Positions 38,148 to 46,605 of a stretch of 64,000 bases of DNA are shown here, in pieces (the first letter of the stretch is position 1; the number at the start of each line of letters is the position of its first letter). This stretch comes from Gordonia sp. SID5947. GTDB lineage: Bacteria; Actinomycetota; Actinomycetes; Mycobacteriales; Mycobacteriaceae. Both the position numbers and the translations under genes were made by a program. The notes under the pieces are model-generated. The model was not told where the DNA came from. It worked only from the letters and a program-made list of their open reading frames with translations, and ran no database searches. Where the stretch lies: positions 4,526,001 through 4,590,000 of the forward strand of contig NZ_WWHU01000001.1 in the NCBI RefSeq assembly GCF_009862785.1, read 5' to 3'.

Positions 38148-39074
38148 ATGCTGGCCCGTGTGGGGATCGATCCGGCAGTGGTCGGCGCCTACGACAGGTT
38201 CGTTCCGTTCACCTCGCTGTCGACGCGCATCGGTTTGTGCGCCGTCGAGTTCGATGTGCCCGACTTCGGTCTGCGGCTCGCGGCGCGCCAGGACCCGGAC
38301 ATCCTCGGACCCGTCGCCATCGCGGCCCGCAACGCCGAGACGATGGGTGAGGCCCTGCGTCAGGTCGCCGAGTTCGCCCATGTCTACAGCCCGGCGATCA
38401 CCGTCACGCTCCATCACGGCGCCCGGGATGTGGCGTACGAGTTCGGCACCGTGCTGCGGCGCATTCCCTATCGACCGCATGTTGTCGAGCTGGCGATGGG
38501 CGTGACGATGTCGAGTTTCAAGCTGCGGGGCGGCATCGATTTCCGGCCCACCCGCGTCACCCTGGACCATCCGCCGATGTCCGACCCGCGGGTTTATCGG
38601 GACTACTTCGGATGTGCGGTCGACTTCGAGGCGGACGCCAATCTGGTGGTGTTCCCGCGCGCGCTGATGCATCGTCGGTTGCCCGAGGTCGACTCGGTCG
38701 CCTACGACGTCGCCGTCCGATTCATGGCCGGCCACGAGCGGGAGCGCGCTCTCGACGACGCGGTCACCGGCCTGATCGTCCGCGCGTTACCCGCCGGGGC
38801 GGCGCATCTCGACAGCGTCGCGCGCCTGCTGATGATGCATCCGCGCGCCCTGCAACGCGAACTGGCCGATTGCGGAACCACATTCGAGCAACTCGTCGAC
38901 GATGCGCGACGGGATCTGGCGGACTCGCTGCTGTCCAATCGCGGGGTGACGTTGTCGGCGGTCGCGCGCCAGATCGGCTACTCCGAGCAGAGCACACTCA
39001 CACGGAGCTGCCGCCGGTGGTTCGGGTGTCCGCCCTTGGCCAGACGTCGGGAGCTGATCGCGGGCGGCCGGTAG
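38148..39074 (+). CDS. AraC family regulator (probably N-terminally frameshifted)
   Basis: 308 residues from ATG 38148. The N-terminal half is the arabinose-binding-like effector domain found in AraC/OruR-type proteins (YDRFVPFTSLSTRIGL, YRDYFGCAVDFEADANLVVF). The C-terminus holds two helix-turn-helix units, the second as SAVARQIGYSEQSTLTRSCRRWFG. No ribosome site precedes this ATG. A better N-terminus, beginning ATG 38069 and reading MADLICASSLSQAPELIDECRG, is in another frame; removing one G from the five-G run at 38130-38134 would join it directly. The likely target is the divergent aldehyde dehydrogenase operon. Confidence 0.85.
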   Translation: MLARVGIDPAVVGAYDRFVPFTSLSTRIGLCAVEFDVPDFGLRLAARQDPDILGPVAIAARNAETMGEALRQVAEFAHVYSPAITVTLHHGARDVAYEFGTVLRRIPYRPHVVELAMGVTMSSFKLRGGIDFRPTRVTLDHPPMSDPRVYRDYFGCAVDFEADANLVVFPRALMHRRLPEVDSVAYDVAVRFMAGHERERALDDAVTGLIVRALPAGAAHLDSVARLLMMHPRALQRELADCGTTFEQLVDDARRDLADSLLSNRGVTLSAVARQIGYSEQSTLTRSCRRWFGCPPLARRRELIAGGR

Positions 39075-39090
39075 GCGCTGGATCCGCTCC

Positions 39091-39471
39091 TCACCTCGAC
39101 AGGGGTGGCAACGACGCGACCGCGTCGAGCTGCGCACGGCTCGCGCCGAGCGTGTCGGCGAGAAAGGTCCGGGCGATCACCAACAGTTCGGCGATCTGTG
39201 GATGCGCCAGTTCGTAGAACACCGCACTGCCCACGCGTTCGGCTGCCACCACGTGATGCCGCTTCAACACGGCGAGGTGCTGCGAGAGGCGCGTCGGCTC
39301 GATCTCGGTGATCGTGAGCAACTCGCTCACCGCCGTCGGATCCCCGTTGGCGCTGAGCACCTCGAGTACGCGGATGCGTGCGGGATGGGCGAGTGCCTTG
39401 AACAGATTCGCCTTGATCTCGTACAACGGCCGCTCGGGACCGTCTGCGGTGGTCGAGGACCTGTTGGGCAC
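39091..39471 (-). CDS. ArsR/SmtB family regulator
   Basis: 126 residues from the GTG at 39469-39471, with AAGGAGA six bases upstream. A winged helix-turn-helix is seen: LFKALAHPARIRVLEVL, then PTRLSQHLAVLKRHHVVAAERVGSAVFY. No CxC metal site is visible in the recognition helix, so it may sense something other than a thiophilic metal, or use His/Asp ligands near the C-terminus. The next gene upstream on the same strand is sixA; no transporter is adjacent, so the target is unclear. Confidence 0.88.
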   Translation of the reverse strand: MPNRSSTTADGPERPLYEIKANLFKALAHPARIRVLEVLSANGDPTAVSELLTITEIEPTRLSQHLAVLKRHHVVAAERVGSAVFYELAHPQIAELLVIARTFLADTLGASRAQLDAVASLPPLSR

Positions 39472-39533
39472 GTGGAGTCTCCTTGCGGGCGACGATCCGA
39501 GAGCATCGGCTCACCGATTTGACGGATAGACGA

Positions 39534-39551
39534 ATTGCGCAAGAGTGCAAT
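39534..39551. promoter_or_regulatory. Palindromic site upstream of the ArsR gene
   Basis: ATTGC GCAAGAGT GCAAT has perfect 5-base arms and lies about 60 bases before the ArsR start on the minus strand. It resembles the size of ArsR/SmtB operators. Autoregulation is inference. Confidence 0.35.
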
Positions 39552-39619
39552 CCGTGGCCGTACGGTACCGCACCGCTGTGCTCGACGGCCGTCACGACGC
39601 GACGGTTCGGCGCGTCCGG

Positions 39620-40114
39620 TCAGTCGCCGGATGCACGGGGGATGCGGACCCCGATGAGGTGGGCGTCCGGGTCGACGTCGACACCGATTCGCTCCCAGGG
39701 GAGCCCGATCGTGACCACGGCATAGGCGGACGTCGGGAAGCGGTCGATGTGTCCGCCGGAATCGAGGGTGAGTGCGGTGGCCGGCATCCCGGGCGAATGC
39801 CCGACGACCAGCACCGTCGAGGCGTCGGCCGGTGCGTGGATGCGCAATGCCTCGAGAATCTCGTGCGGCGCGCCGCCGTAGACGTCGTCGACGTAGGTGG
39901 TGGGGGCGAGGATCCCGGTGCGGTCCAAGGTCTCGCGCGTGCGGGTTGCGGTCGAACACACCACCGCGTCGATGGTCAGCCCCTCATCGGCCATCCATCG
40001 GCCGGCCAGTGCGGCTTCGCGTCTACCGCGATCGGCCAGGGGGCGTTCGTGGTCTCCGACGCCGGGCGGATATCCGGATTTCCCGTGGCGCATCAGCACC
40101 AGCGTCCGCGTCAT
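39620..40114 (-). CDS. sixA: SixA-type phosphohistidine phosphatase
   Basis: 164 residues from the ATG at 40112-40114. The phosphate-binding LVLMRHGKSGYP holds the catalytic RHG, with further motifs CSTATRTRETLDRT and VVGHSPGMP giving the second Arg and His of histidine phosphatases. Length matches the small SixA group. SixA removes phosphate from phosphohistidine, for example in phosphotransfer or PTS proteins; the real target here is unknown. The start overlaps the stop of the small 40111-40392 gene, so the two are co-translated. Confidence 0.85.
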   Translation of the reverse strand: MTRTLVLMRHGKSGYPPGVGDHERPLADRGRREAALAGRWMADEGLTIDAVVCSTATRTRETLDRTGILAPTTYVDDVYGGAPHEILEALRIHAPADASTVLVVGHSPGMPATALTLDSGGHIDRFPTSAYAVVTIGLPWERIGVDVDPDAHLIGVRIPRASGD

Positions 40115-40392
40115 GCCACGCCCGCGGTACGCCGCTCGGTCCTGGCATGTGACCTCGCGAGCGAACGCAGCACCGCGGCCGTCGCGCGCCATGCGGCGGC
40201 TTCCTGACGGCAGAACGCGGCGTGTTCGTGCTCGCCGGCCGCGAGGTGTTCGTCGCCGAGTTCGTCGAACTCGATGCACTCGTCGACCGCTTCGTCGATC
40301 AGCTCCATGACCGCCTCCGGTGACGAACACGCTCGCGTGATCGCGAGGGCGTCCAGGGTGGTGAGGTTCTCGAGCTCGGCCTGGTACCGCAT
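40111..40392 (-). CDS. Small acidic protein of unknown function
   Basis: 93 residues starting at the ATG at 40390-40392. It is largely helical and acidic in the middle (ELIDEAVDECIEFDELGDEH), then Ala/Arg-rich. No family is recognised. A TAAGTT hexamer six bases before the ATG suggests leaderless transcription. Its stop overlaps the sixA start, implying one transcript and perhaps a linked function. Confidence 0.7.
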   Translation of the reverse strand: MRYQAELENLTTLDALAITRACSSPEAVMELIDEAVDECIEFDELGDEHLAAGEHEHAAFCRQEAAAWRATAAVLRSLARSHARTERRTAGVA

Positions 40393-40398
40393 GCCCCC

Positions 40399-40404
40399 AA
40401 CTTA
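40399..40404 (-). promoter_or_regulatory. -10 element for the small protein-sixA pair
   Basis: Read on the minus strand, TAAGTT is followed by six bases and the ATG at 40392, a leaderless layout. Confidence 0.4.
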
Positions 40405-40484
40405 CGACGCCGGGCCGACATCGTGGCGGACACACACCGTGACCGGCGTCGATCCGAGCAGGTTGAACCGCGCTCGCCAACCGA

Positions 40485-40490
40485 TAGCCT
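40485..40490 (+). promoter_or_regulatory. -10 element for the DMT transporter gene
   Basis: TAGCCT is followed by seven bases and the GTG at 40498, again a leaderless layout. Confidence 0.4.
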
Positions 40491-40497
40491 GGGCAGG

Positions 40498-41361
40498 GTG
40501 CACTCCTGGGTTCCCGCGCTGCTGGCGATCGTCGCAGCGGTACTGATCGCCGGCGGCACGGTGATGCGTCAGCGCGCGTCCCACGCCAGCGGCGCCATCG
40601 GTCGGGGCTGGTGGATCGGTGCCACCGTCGCGCTCTGTGGCTTCGCGGCGCAGGTGGCGGCGCTGGGGCTGGGTTCCATCCTGCTCGTGCAACCGCTCGT
40701 GGTCCTCGCGATCCTGTTCGCCCTGCCCATGGAGGCATGGGCCGATCATCGGTGGCCGCAGAAGACAGAGTGGACCTGGGGTGCGGTGCTGGTCGTCTGT
40801 GTGACGGTGTTCCTCGCCATCTCCCGGCCCGAACCGTCGCTCCGCAGGCCGGGGGGACTGCTGATGGTCGTGACGATCGGTGCGGTGGTCGTCGTCCTCG
40901 CCGGCTGCGTGCTGGCCGCCGAACGGTCCAACCAGCACTACAAAGCGCTTCTCTACGGGGTCACCGCCGGTGCCTTGTTCGGCATGTCCGCGCTTCTCGT
41001 CAAGACCGTCGCCTACCAGTTCATCCATGATTTCGCGGGGGCATTCCGCCAGCCGGAGTTCTATCTCTTCCTGGTGGTGGCGGCAGGTGGTGTGGTCGCC
41101 CAACAGCGGGCCTTCGGCGCAGGCGAGTTGCAGACGTCGTTCCCGGCGCTGACCGTGATCGAACTCGCGGTCTCGATGGGACTGGGGGTGGTGCTCCTCG
41201 GTGAGAACCTCAACGTCTCGGTGCCGACCGCGTTGTTCCTGGGTGTCGTTCTCGCCGTGATGGTCCGTGCGGTGCTCGAACTCGCCAAACTGGCCGCGAT
41301 CCGTGCCGAGGAGATCAACCTCGCCCGCGGCGCCGCACGCGACGCGGTCATGGTCCGATGA
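40498..41361 (+). CDS. DMT superfamily membrane transporter
   Basis: 287 residues from GTG 40498. About nine to ten membrane helices in two repeats, starting VPALLAIVAAVLIAGGTVMRQRAS. The pattern is that of DMT-type (EamA- or magnesium-transporter-like NIPA-type) integral membrane proteins found in actinobacteria, with SILLVQPLVVLAILFALPMEA in the first half. The C-terminus is cytoplasmic and basic. It faces the convergent flavodoxin gene, six bases away. The transported compound is unknown. Confidence 0.8.
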   Translation: MHSWVPALLAIVAAVLIAGGTVMRQRASHASGAIGRGWWIGATVALCGFAAQVAALGLGSILLVQPLVVLAILFALPMEAWADHRWPQKTEWTWGAVLVVCVTVFLAISRPEPSLRRPGGLLMVVTIGAVVVVLAGCVLAAERSNQHYKALLYGVTAGALFGMSALLVKTVAYQFIHDFAGAFRQPEFYLFLVVAAGGVVAQQRAFGAGELQTSFPALTVIELAVSMGLGVVLLGENLNVSVPTALFLGVVLAVMVRAVLELAKLAAIRAEEINLARGAARDAVMVR

Positions 41362-41367
41362 CCGGCG

Positions 41368-41829
41368 TCAGCTCGCGTTGACGGGTTCGACGACAGCCGC
41401 GATGCTCCTGGCCCACTCGGTGGCCTGTCCCGCCGGCTTGACCGCCGATGAGTTGTCGTGGCGCCCGTGCTCGCCGACCTGCTGGGCCCCGCGCGCGGTC
41501 AGCTTCTCGGCCATGATCTCGCCGCCGCGGTTGAAGGTCTCGCCGTACACACGGTCCCCGAGTCCGAACACGGCGAAGCGCACGCCGGTCAGATCCGGCT
41601 GTACGTCGTCGAGCTCCTCGGCAAACGGCTCGGCGCCGCTGGGCAGCTCGCCCTCTCCGTAGGTCGAGCACACCACCACCAGGAAGTCCGCGGGATCGAG
41701 GTCGTCCACCGAGAACTCGCTCATGTCGTAGATCGAGGGATCGTGATCCGCTGCGAGAACATCGGCGATGGCGTCGGCGACCAGCTCACCGTTTCCCGTT
41801 TCGGTGCCGTACAGGATGACGACCGACAT
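41368..41829 (-). CDS. Flavodoxin (MioC-like)
   Basis: 153 residues from the ATG at 41827-41829, with AAAGGGG six bases upstream. The FMN phosphate loop YGTETGNGE (residues 7-15), the second loop CSTYGEGELPSGA and the third FGLGDRVYGETFNRGG are complete. It is a short-chain flavodoxin that carries electrons in place of ferredoxin. A DtxR/IdeR-like iron box lies 47 bases upstream, which would induce it in iron limitation, a usual pattern for flavodoxins. The partner reductase is not known; FprB at 59702 is a candidate. Confidence 0.88.
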   Translation of the reverse strand: MSVVILYGTETGNGELVADAIADVLAADHDPSIYDMSEFSVDDLDPADFLVVVCSTYGEGELPSGAEPFAEELDDVQPDLTGVRFAVFGLGDRVYGETFNRGGEIMAEKLTARGAQQVGEHGRHDNSSAVKPAGQATEWARSIAAVVEPVNAS

Positions 41830-41875
41830 GACAGACCCCTTTCGTCCGCACCTCGAGGTGCCGCGACCAAATTAG

Positions 41876-41894
41876 CAAAGCAAGGCTACCCTAA
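41876..41894. promoter_or_regulatory. Putative DtxR/IdeR iron box
   Basis: On the minus strand TTAGGGTAGCCTTGCTTTG matches 13 of 19 positions of the classic TTAGGTTAGCCTAACCTAA box, with the left half nearly exact. It lies upstream of the flavodoxin start and not far from mmsA on the other side. Confidence 0.5.
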
Positions 41895-41930
41895 ATCAAT
41901 GCCGGGCAACAAACCGCAGGTGGGGCGGGG

Positions 41931-41958
41931 TTGCAGATTTACTTGGATGTCCTACTAT
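41931..41958 (+). promoter_or_regulatory. Promoter of the valine-catabolic operon
   Basis: TTGCAG (41931-41936) and TACTAT (41953-41958) are 16 bases apart, a good housekeeping-type pair about 60 bases before mmsA. Confidence 0.5.
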
Positions 41959-42019
41959 TGAGAGATGCAAGCCACACGGGCCTGCTCGCCATCCGACTGT
42001 GAATCAAGGTGATCTACAC

Positions 42020-43561
42020 GTGTCCGCTACTGATGCAGCCAACGTCCGTACTGTTCCGCACTTCCTGAACGGTGGTCTGGTGACCGCCACCGAGGGTCGC
42101 TTCGCCGACGTCTTCAACCCCAGCACCGGTGCCGTCGCCGCCAAGGTGCCGTTGGCCAGTACCGCGGAGGTCGACGCCGCGGTCGCGACCGCGGTCGACG
42201 CGCAGCGTGAGTGGGCGGCCTGGAACCCGCAGCGTCGGGCCCGGGTTCTGATGCGTTTCGTCGACCTGGTCAACCAGAACTCCGACGAACTGGCCACTCT
42301 GCTGTCCCTCGAGCACGGCAAGACCCACGCCGACGCCAAGGGGGACATCCAGCGCGGCATCGAGGTCATCGAGTTCGCGATCGGTATCCCGCATCTGCTC
42401 AAGGGTGAGTTCACCGAGGGCGCCGGCGGCGGTATCGACGTCCACTCGATCCGCCAGCCGCTCGGTGTGGTGGCCGGCATCACGCCCTTCAACTTCCCCG
42501 CGATGATCCCGTTGTGGAAGGCCGGACCCGCGCTGGCCTGTGGCAACGCCTTCATCCTCAAGCCGAGTGAGCGTGATCCGTCGGTGCCGGTGCGCCTCGC
42601 CGAATTGTTCAGCGAGGCAGGTCTGCCCGACGGCGTATTCCAGGTCGTCCACGGCGACAAGGAATCCGTCGATGCACTGCTGAACAACCCCGATGTGCAG
42701 GCACTCGGTTTCGTCGGCAGCTCCGACATCGCCCAGTACATCTACTCGACGGCCGCGGCCAACGGGAAGCGTTCACAATGCTTCGGCGGCGCCAAGAACC
42801 ACATGATCATCATGCCCGATGCCAACCTGGATCAGGCCGTCGATGCGCTGATCGGTGCGGGCTACGGAAGCGCGGGTGAACGCTGCATGGCGATCAGTGT
42901 CGCCGTGCCGGTCGGCGAGCAGACCGCCGAACGCCTGCGCGCCAAGCTCGTCGACAAGGTCAACGCCCTCCGTGTCGGCCACAGTCTCGACCCCAAGGCC
43001 GACTACGGGCCGCTGGTCACCGCCGCGGCGCTCGAGCGGGTTCGCGGATACATCGGCAAGGGTGTCGAGGAAGGCGCCGAACTCGTCATCGACGGCCGCG
43101 AGCGGACCAGCGACGAGCAGCAGTACGGCGATGAGGATCTCTCGAACGGATTCTTCATCGGGCCAACCCTTTTCGATCACGTCACCAAGGACATGACGAG
43201 TTATGTCGACGAGATCTTCGGTCCGGTACTGCAGATCGTGCGTGCCGCCGACTACGAGGAAGCGCTCGCGCTCGCCTCGGATCACCAGTACGGCAACGGT
43301 GTCGCGATCTTCACGCAGGACGGCGACGCCGCTCGTGACTTCACCGCGCGCGTCAACGTCGGCATGGTCGGCGTGAACGTACCGATCCCGGTTCCGGTGG
43401 CCTACTACACCTTCGGTGGGTGGAAGCGGTCCGGGTTCGGCGATCTCAACCAGCACGGACCCGCGTCGATCCAGTTCTACACCAAGACCAAGACGGTCAC
43501 GACCCGTTGGCCTTCCGGTGTCAAGGACGGCGCCGAGTTCGTCATCCCGACGATGGATTGA
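42020..43561 (+). CDS. mmsA: Methylmalonate-semialdehyde dehydrogenase (CoA-acylating)
   Basis: 513 residues from GTG 42020, chosen because AAGGT lies 9 bases upstream; an earlier GTG at 41999 lacks a site. Features of the CoA-acylating ALDH group are present: HFLNGGLVTA, the Cys289 segment GYGSAGERCMAISVAVPVG, and GGAKNHMIIMPDA where other ALDHs have the catalytic Glu motif. The enzyme turns methylmalonate semialdehyde into propionyl-CoA with NAD and CoA. The operon continues with an acyl-CoA dehydrogenase and mmsB, giving three steps of valine breakdown. Confidence 0.95.
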   Translation: MSATDAANVRTVPHFLNGGLVTATEGRFADVFNPSTGAVAAKVPLASTAEVDAAVATAVDAQREWAAWNPQRRARVLMRFVDLVNQNSDELATLLSLEHGKTHADAKGDIQRGIEVIEFAIGIPHLLKGEFTEGAGGGIDVHSIRQPLGVVAGITPFNFPAMIPLWKAGPALACGNAFILKPSERDPSVPVRLAELFSEAGLPDGVFQVVHGDKESVDALLNNPDVQALGFVGSSDIAQYIYSTAAANGKRSQCFGGAKNHMIIMPDANLDQAVDALIGAGYGSAGERCMAISVAVPVGEQTAERLRAKLVDKVNALRVGHSLDPKADYGPLVTAAALERVRGYIGKGVEEGAELVIDGRERTSDEQQYGDEDLSNGFFIGPTLFDHVTKDMTSYVDEIFGPVLQIVRAADYEEALALASDHQYGNGVAIFTQDGDAARDFTARVNVGMVGVNVPIPVPVAYYTFGGWKRSGFGDLNQHGPASIQFYTKTKTVTTRWPSGVKDGAEFVIPTMD

Positions 43562-44733
43562 TGTCGATGACGACGATCACCGACAGCGGTCTCGACGCGG
43601 ACGAGCGCGTCATCGTCGAGACCGCGGCCGGATTCGCGGCCAAGCGACTGGCGCCGTTCGCGCTGGAATGGGATGAGAGCCACCATTTCCCGGTGGCCGA
43701 GCTGCGTGAGGCGGCCGAGCTCGGGATGGCCGCCATCTACTGCTCCGATGACGTCGGTGGTAGTGGATTGCGCCGCCTCGACGGCGTGCGCATCTTCGAG
43801 CAGCTCGCGTATGCCGACCCGGCAGTCGCGGCCTTCCTCTCCATCCACAACATGTGCACCTGGATGGTGGACAGCTACGGCACCGCCGAGCAGCGGTCCG
43901 CGTGGGTGCCGCGGATGGCCTCGATGGAGGCGGTGGCCAGCTACTGTCTCACCGAGCCGGGGGCGGGCTCGGATGCGGCCGCCCTCTCGACCCGCGCGGT
44001 CCGGTCCGGCGACGACTATGTGCTCACCGGCGTGAAGCAGTTCATCTCCGGCGCGGGTAGCAGCGACGTCTACGTGCTGATGGCCCGCACCGGCGACAGC
44101 GGACCGCGCGGCATCTCCACCTTCCTGGTCGAGAACGGGACGCCGGGACTGAGTTTCGGTGCGCAGGAACGCAAGATGGGCTGGCACGCGCAGCCCACCG
44201 CGCAGGTGATCCTCGACGAGGTCCGGGTGCCGGCCGCCAACCTGCTCGGTGGGGAAGAAGGCATCGGATTCGGCATCGCCATGAACGGTCTCAACGGTGG
44301 CCGCATCAACATCGCGGCGTCGTCGCTCGGTGGTGCGCAGGCGGCGTTCGATCGGGCGGCCTCGTACGTCGCCTCGCGTAAGGCGTTCGGCGGCGCGTTG
44401 ATCGACGAGCCGACCATCCGGTTCACGCTCGCCGACATGGCCACCTCCCTGCAGGCGTCGCGATTGATGCTGTGGCAGGCGGCGGCCGCGCTGGATGCCG
44501 ACGCACCGGACAAGGTCGAGCAGTGCGCGATGGCGAAGCGTTTCGTCACCGATACCTGCTTCACCGTGGCCGATCAGGCGCTCCAGCTCCACGGTGGATA
44601 CGGATATCTCAACGAATACGGTCTGGAGAAGATCGTCCGGGATCTCCGTGTGCACCGGATACTGGAGGGCACGAACGAGATCATGCGCGTCGTGGTCGGC
44701 AGGTCCATCGCCGCGCGCCACCGCGAGAACTGA
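43561..44733 (+). CDS. Acyl-CoA dehydrogenase, probably isobutyryl-CoA dehydrogenase
   Basis: 390 residues starting at ATG 43561, overlapping the mmsA stop by one base. FAD and substrate motifs are in order: YCLTEPGAGSDAAAL, QFISGAGSSDVYVL, QALQLHGGYGYLNEYGLEKIVRDLRVHRILEGTNEIMR; the Glu of EGTNEI is near the site expected for the catalytic base region. The neighbours mmsA and mmsB point to isobutyryl-CoA, oxidised to methacrylyl-CoA, in valine catabolism. Other short branched acyl-CoAs cannot be excluded. Confidence 0.92.
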   Translation: MSMTTITDSGLDADERVIVETAAGFAAKRLAPFALEWDESHHFPVAELREAAELGMAAIYCSDDVGGSGLRRLDGVRIFEQLAYADPAVAAFLSIHNMCTWMVDSYGTAEQRSAWVPRMASMEAVASYCLTEPGAGSDAAALSTRAVRSGDDYVLTGVKQFISGAGSSDVYVLMARTGDSGPRGISTFLVENGTPGLSFGAQERKMGWHAQPTAQVILDEVRVPAANLLGGEEGIGFGIAMNGLNGGRINIAASSLGGAQAAFDRAASYVASRKAFGGALIDEPTIRFTLADMATSLQASRLMLWQAAAALDADAPDKVEQCAMAKRFVTDTCFTVADQALQLHGGYGYLNEYGLEKIVRDLRVHRILEGTNEIMRVVVGRSIAARHREN

Positions 44734-44775
44734 ACTGTTTCACCGGCAACCGAATTCACACTGGGAGACTCGACA

Positions 44776-45645
44776 ATGACGACGATCGCCTTTCTGGGAC
44801 TGGGCAACATGGGTGGGCCGATGGCGGCGAACCTCGTGAAGGCGGGGCATACCGTCCACGGGTTCGATCCGGTGCCGGAAGCGGTGACCACGGCGGAGCA
44901 CAACGGCATCGAGACGTTTCCGACGGCTGTGGAGGCCGTGGCGGCCGCGGAGGTGGTGATCACGATGCTCCCGAGCGGGGCGATCGTGAAGAAGTGCTAC
45001 GCCGACATCCTGCCGGCGGCACCGACCGGCGCGCTGTTCATCGACAGCTCCACGATCTCGGTCGACGACGCGCGTGCGATCAACGAGCAGGCCGCCGACC
45101 ACGGGTTCGCCCAGCTCGACGCCCCGGTGTCGGGAGGGGTGAAGGGGGCGGTCGCCGGCACGCTCGCCTTCATGGTCGGCGGTGCCGACGATGCGTTCAC
45201 CGCTGCGCGCTCGACCCTGGATCCGATGGCGGGCAAGGTGATCCACTGCGGTGCTGCCGGGGCCGGCCAGGCCGCCAAGGTCTGCAACAACATGGTGCTC
45301 GCGGTCCAGCAGATCGCGGTCGGTGAGGCGTTCGTGCTCGCGGAGAAGCTCGGCCTCTCCGATCAGGCGCTCTACGACGTGATCACCGGGGCCACCGGCA
45401 ATTGCTGGGCGGTCCAGACGAACTGCCCCGTCCCCGGGCCGGTCCCGACCTCACCGGTGAACAACGACTTCAAGCCGGGCTTCGCGACGGCGCTGATGAA
45501 CAAGGATCTCGGCCTCGCGATGGATGCGGTGGCCAGCACCGGGTCCCGTGCGCCGCTCGGGACGCACGCCGCCCAGCTCTACAAGGCCTTCGCCGAGCAG
45601 CACGCCGATCTCGACTTCAGCGCCATCATCACCTCGCTGCACTGA
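44776..45645 (+). CDS. mmsB: 3-hydroxyisobutyrate dehydrogenase
   Basis: 289 residues from ATG 44776, 43 bases after the previous stop. The NAD motif FLGLGNMGGPMAANL at the start, the substrate motif LDAPVSGGVKGA and the catalytic Lys region GAGQAAKVCNNM are characteristic of beta-hydroxyacid dehydrogenases. It oxidises 3-hydroxyisobutyrate to methylmalonate semialdehyde, the substrate of MmsA. The two intermediate enzymes of the pathway, enoyl-CoA hydratase and hydroxyisobutyryl-CoA hydrolase, are not in this cluster. Confidence 0.94.
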   Translation: MTTIAFLGLGNMGGPMAANLVKAGHTVHGFDPVPEAVTTAEHNGIETFPTAVEAVAAAEVVITMLPSGAIVKKCYADILPAAPTGALFIDSSTISVDDARAINEQAADHGFAQLDAPVSGGVKGAVAGTLAFMVGGADDAFTAARSTLDPMAGKVIHCGAAGAGQAAKVCNNMVLAVQQIAVGEAFVLAEKLGLSDQALYDVITGATGNCWAVQTNCPVPGPVPTSPVNNDFKPGFATALMNKDLGLAMDAVASTGSRAPLGTHAAQLYKAFAEQHADLDFSAIITSLH

Positions 45646-45661
45646 CCGATCGTGCTCCCAG

Positions 45662-45725
45662 GAGACCTCATCCCTCGTCGGTGACCTTTCGCATGCGAAG
45701 GGTCGTCGGCGGGGAATGAGGTCTC
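45662..45725. terminator. Long bipartite hairpin between mmsB and the MarR gene
   Basis: GAGACCTCAT (45662-45671) pairs with 45716-45725, and inside it lies the 12-bp palindrome TTCGCATGCGAA (45688-45699) with flanking pairs. It separates two convergent genes and may stop transcription both ways. Confidence 0.6.
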
Positions 45726-45747
45726 TGGCCGCCGCTCGACGGCGCAG

Positions 45748-46251
45748 TCAGAAGTCTCCCGCGTTGCGGCGCAGAGATTGGATCGCGGTCACCATCGACG
45801 CCATCTCGTCGCCGTTCATCCCCACCGCGCCGAACACCTCCTTGTTGAGCGTCGTCGTGGCGTCCTCGACGGTCGATCGGCCGAGGTCGGTGATCTCCAC
45901 GAGCGTGGTTCGTCCGTCGGTCGGATGCGGCACGCGGCGTACCAACTTGGCTTCCTCCAAGCGACGGATCGCGTGGGTCACGCTGGTGACGTGCACCTGC
46001 AGCCGATCGCTCGCTTTGGTGATCGGCAGCGCACCTTGTCGCGAGAAGGCGAGCAGACGCAGCAGTTCGAAGCGCGAGAAGCTGAGGTCGTACGGCCGTA
46101 ACGCCGCCTCGACTCTCGCCAGCAGGATCTGATGTGCGCGCATCACCGAGGTGACCGCGACCATGCCGTCCGCGACGTCGCCCCAGCCGGCATCGGCCCA
46201 GTTCTGACGCGCCTCGGCGATCGGATCGAAACGCATGCTGCGGCCTGCCAT
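45748..46251 (-). CDS. MarR family regulator
   Basis: 167 residues from the ATG at 46249-46251. The winged helix is clear: LSFSRFELLRLLAFSRQGALPITKASDRLQVHVTSVTHAIRRLEEAKLVRRVPHPTDGRTTLVEITDLG, with the DxR wing motif. A TAAGCT hexamer six bases before the start suggests leaderless transcription. It converges on the valine operon and may or may not control it. The ligand is unknown. Confidence 0.9.
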   Translation of the reverse strand: MAGRSMRFDPIAEARQNWADAGWGDVADGMVAVTSVMRAHQILLARVEAALRPYDLSFSRFELLRLLAFSRQGALPITKASDRLQVHVTSVTHAIRRLEEAKLVRRVPHPTDGRTTLVEITDLGRSTVEDATTTLNKEVFGAVGMNGDEMASMVTAIQSLRRNAGDF

Positions 46252-46257
46252 GGGCTC

Positions 46258-46263
46258 AGCTTA
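46258..46263 (-). promoter_or_regulatory. -10 element for leaderless MarR gene
   Basis: On the minus strand TAAGCT is followed by six bases (GAGCCC) and the ATG. Confidence 0.45.
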
Positions 46264-46605
46264 AAGGACGGCACCGAGCCGGTCGTTCTCTCGTTTCCGG
46301 CCAGTGGCGCAGTCGAATTCGTAGATGCGGTATTCATGGGTAGCGGATTCGGTTCAGTAGGATGTCGATTTAATATCGCTAAAAGCGTCCCAGGCGCAGC
46401 GCTGCGGAATAGTGTTAATGACACCGGATTCAGCGGTCTCTTTCCGAGCAGCTCGAGGCAGGTGATTTCTACCGATCACGAACATGATTGACGCAAATCC
46501 ATGACTCGAGCGCGGTATTCGAAGCAAAAGGGCATACGCGCTGTGCGTGGGGGGTGAACGGGTCATATCCCTGACAAGAATTCCACCTGACATAGAGGAG
46601 TCCCC
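46264..46605. other. AT-richer intergenic region without a gene
   Basis: This stretch is distinctly richer in A/T than its surroundings (for example around 46365-46385 and 46410-46425) and contains no coding frame with normal codon bias. It must hold the promoter of the secreted-protein gene at 46606. A ribosome site AGAGGAG lies before that ATG. No operator repeat was recognised. Confidence 0.5.

Noticed and set aside
37901..38350. Separate 149-residue protein overlapping the AraC start
   Set aside because: Its middle matches the missing AraC N-terminus and its end is out-of-frame AraC; best explained by the frameshift.
46264..46605. Small genes in the AT-richer gap
   Set aside because: Short frames lack ribosome sites and codon bias.
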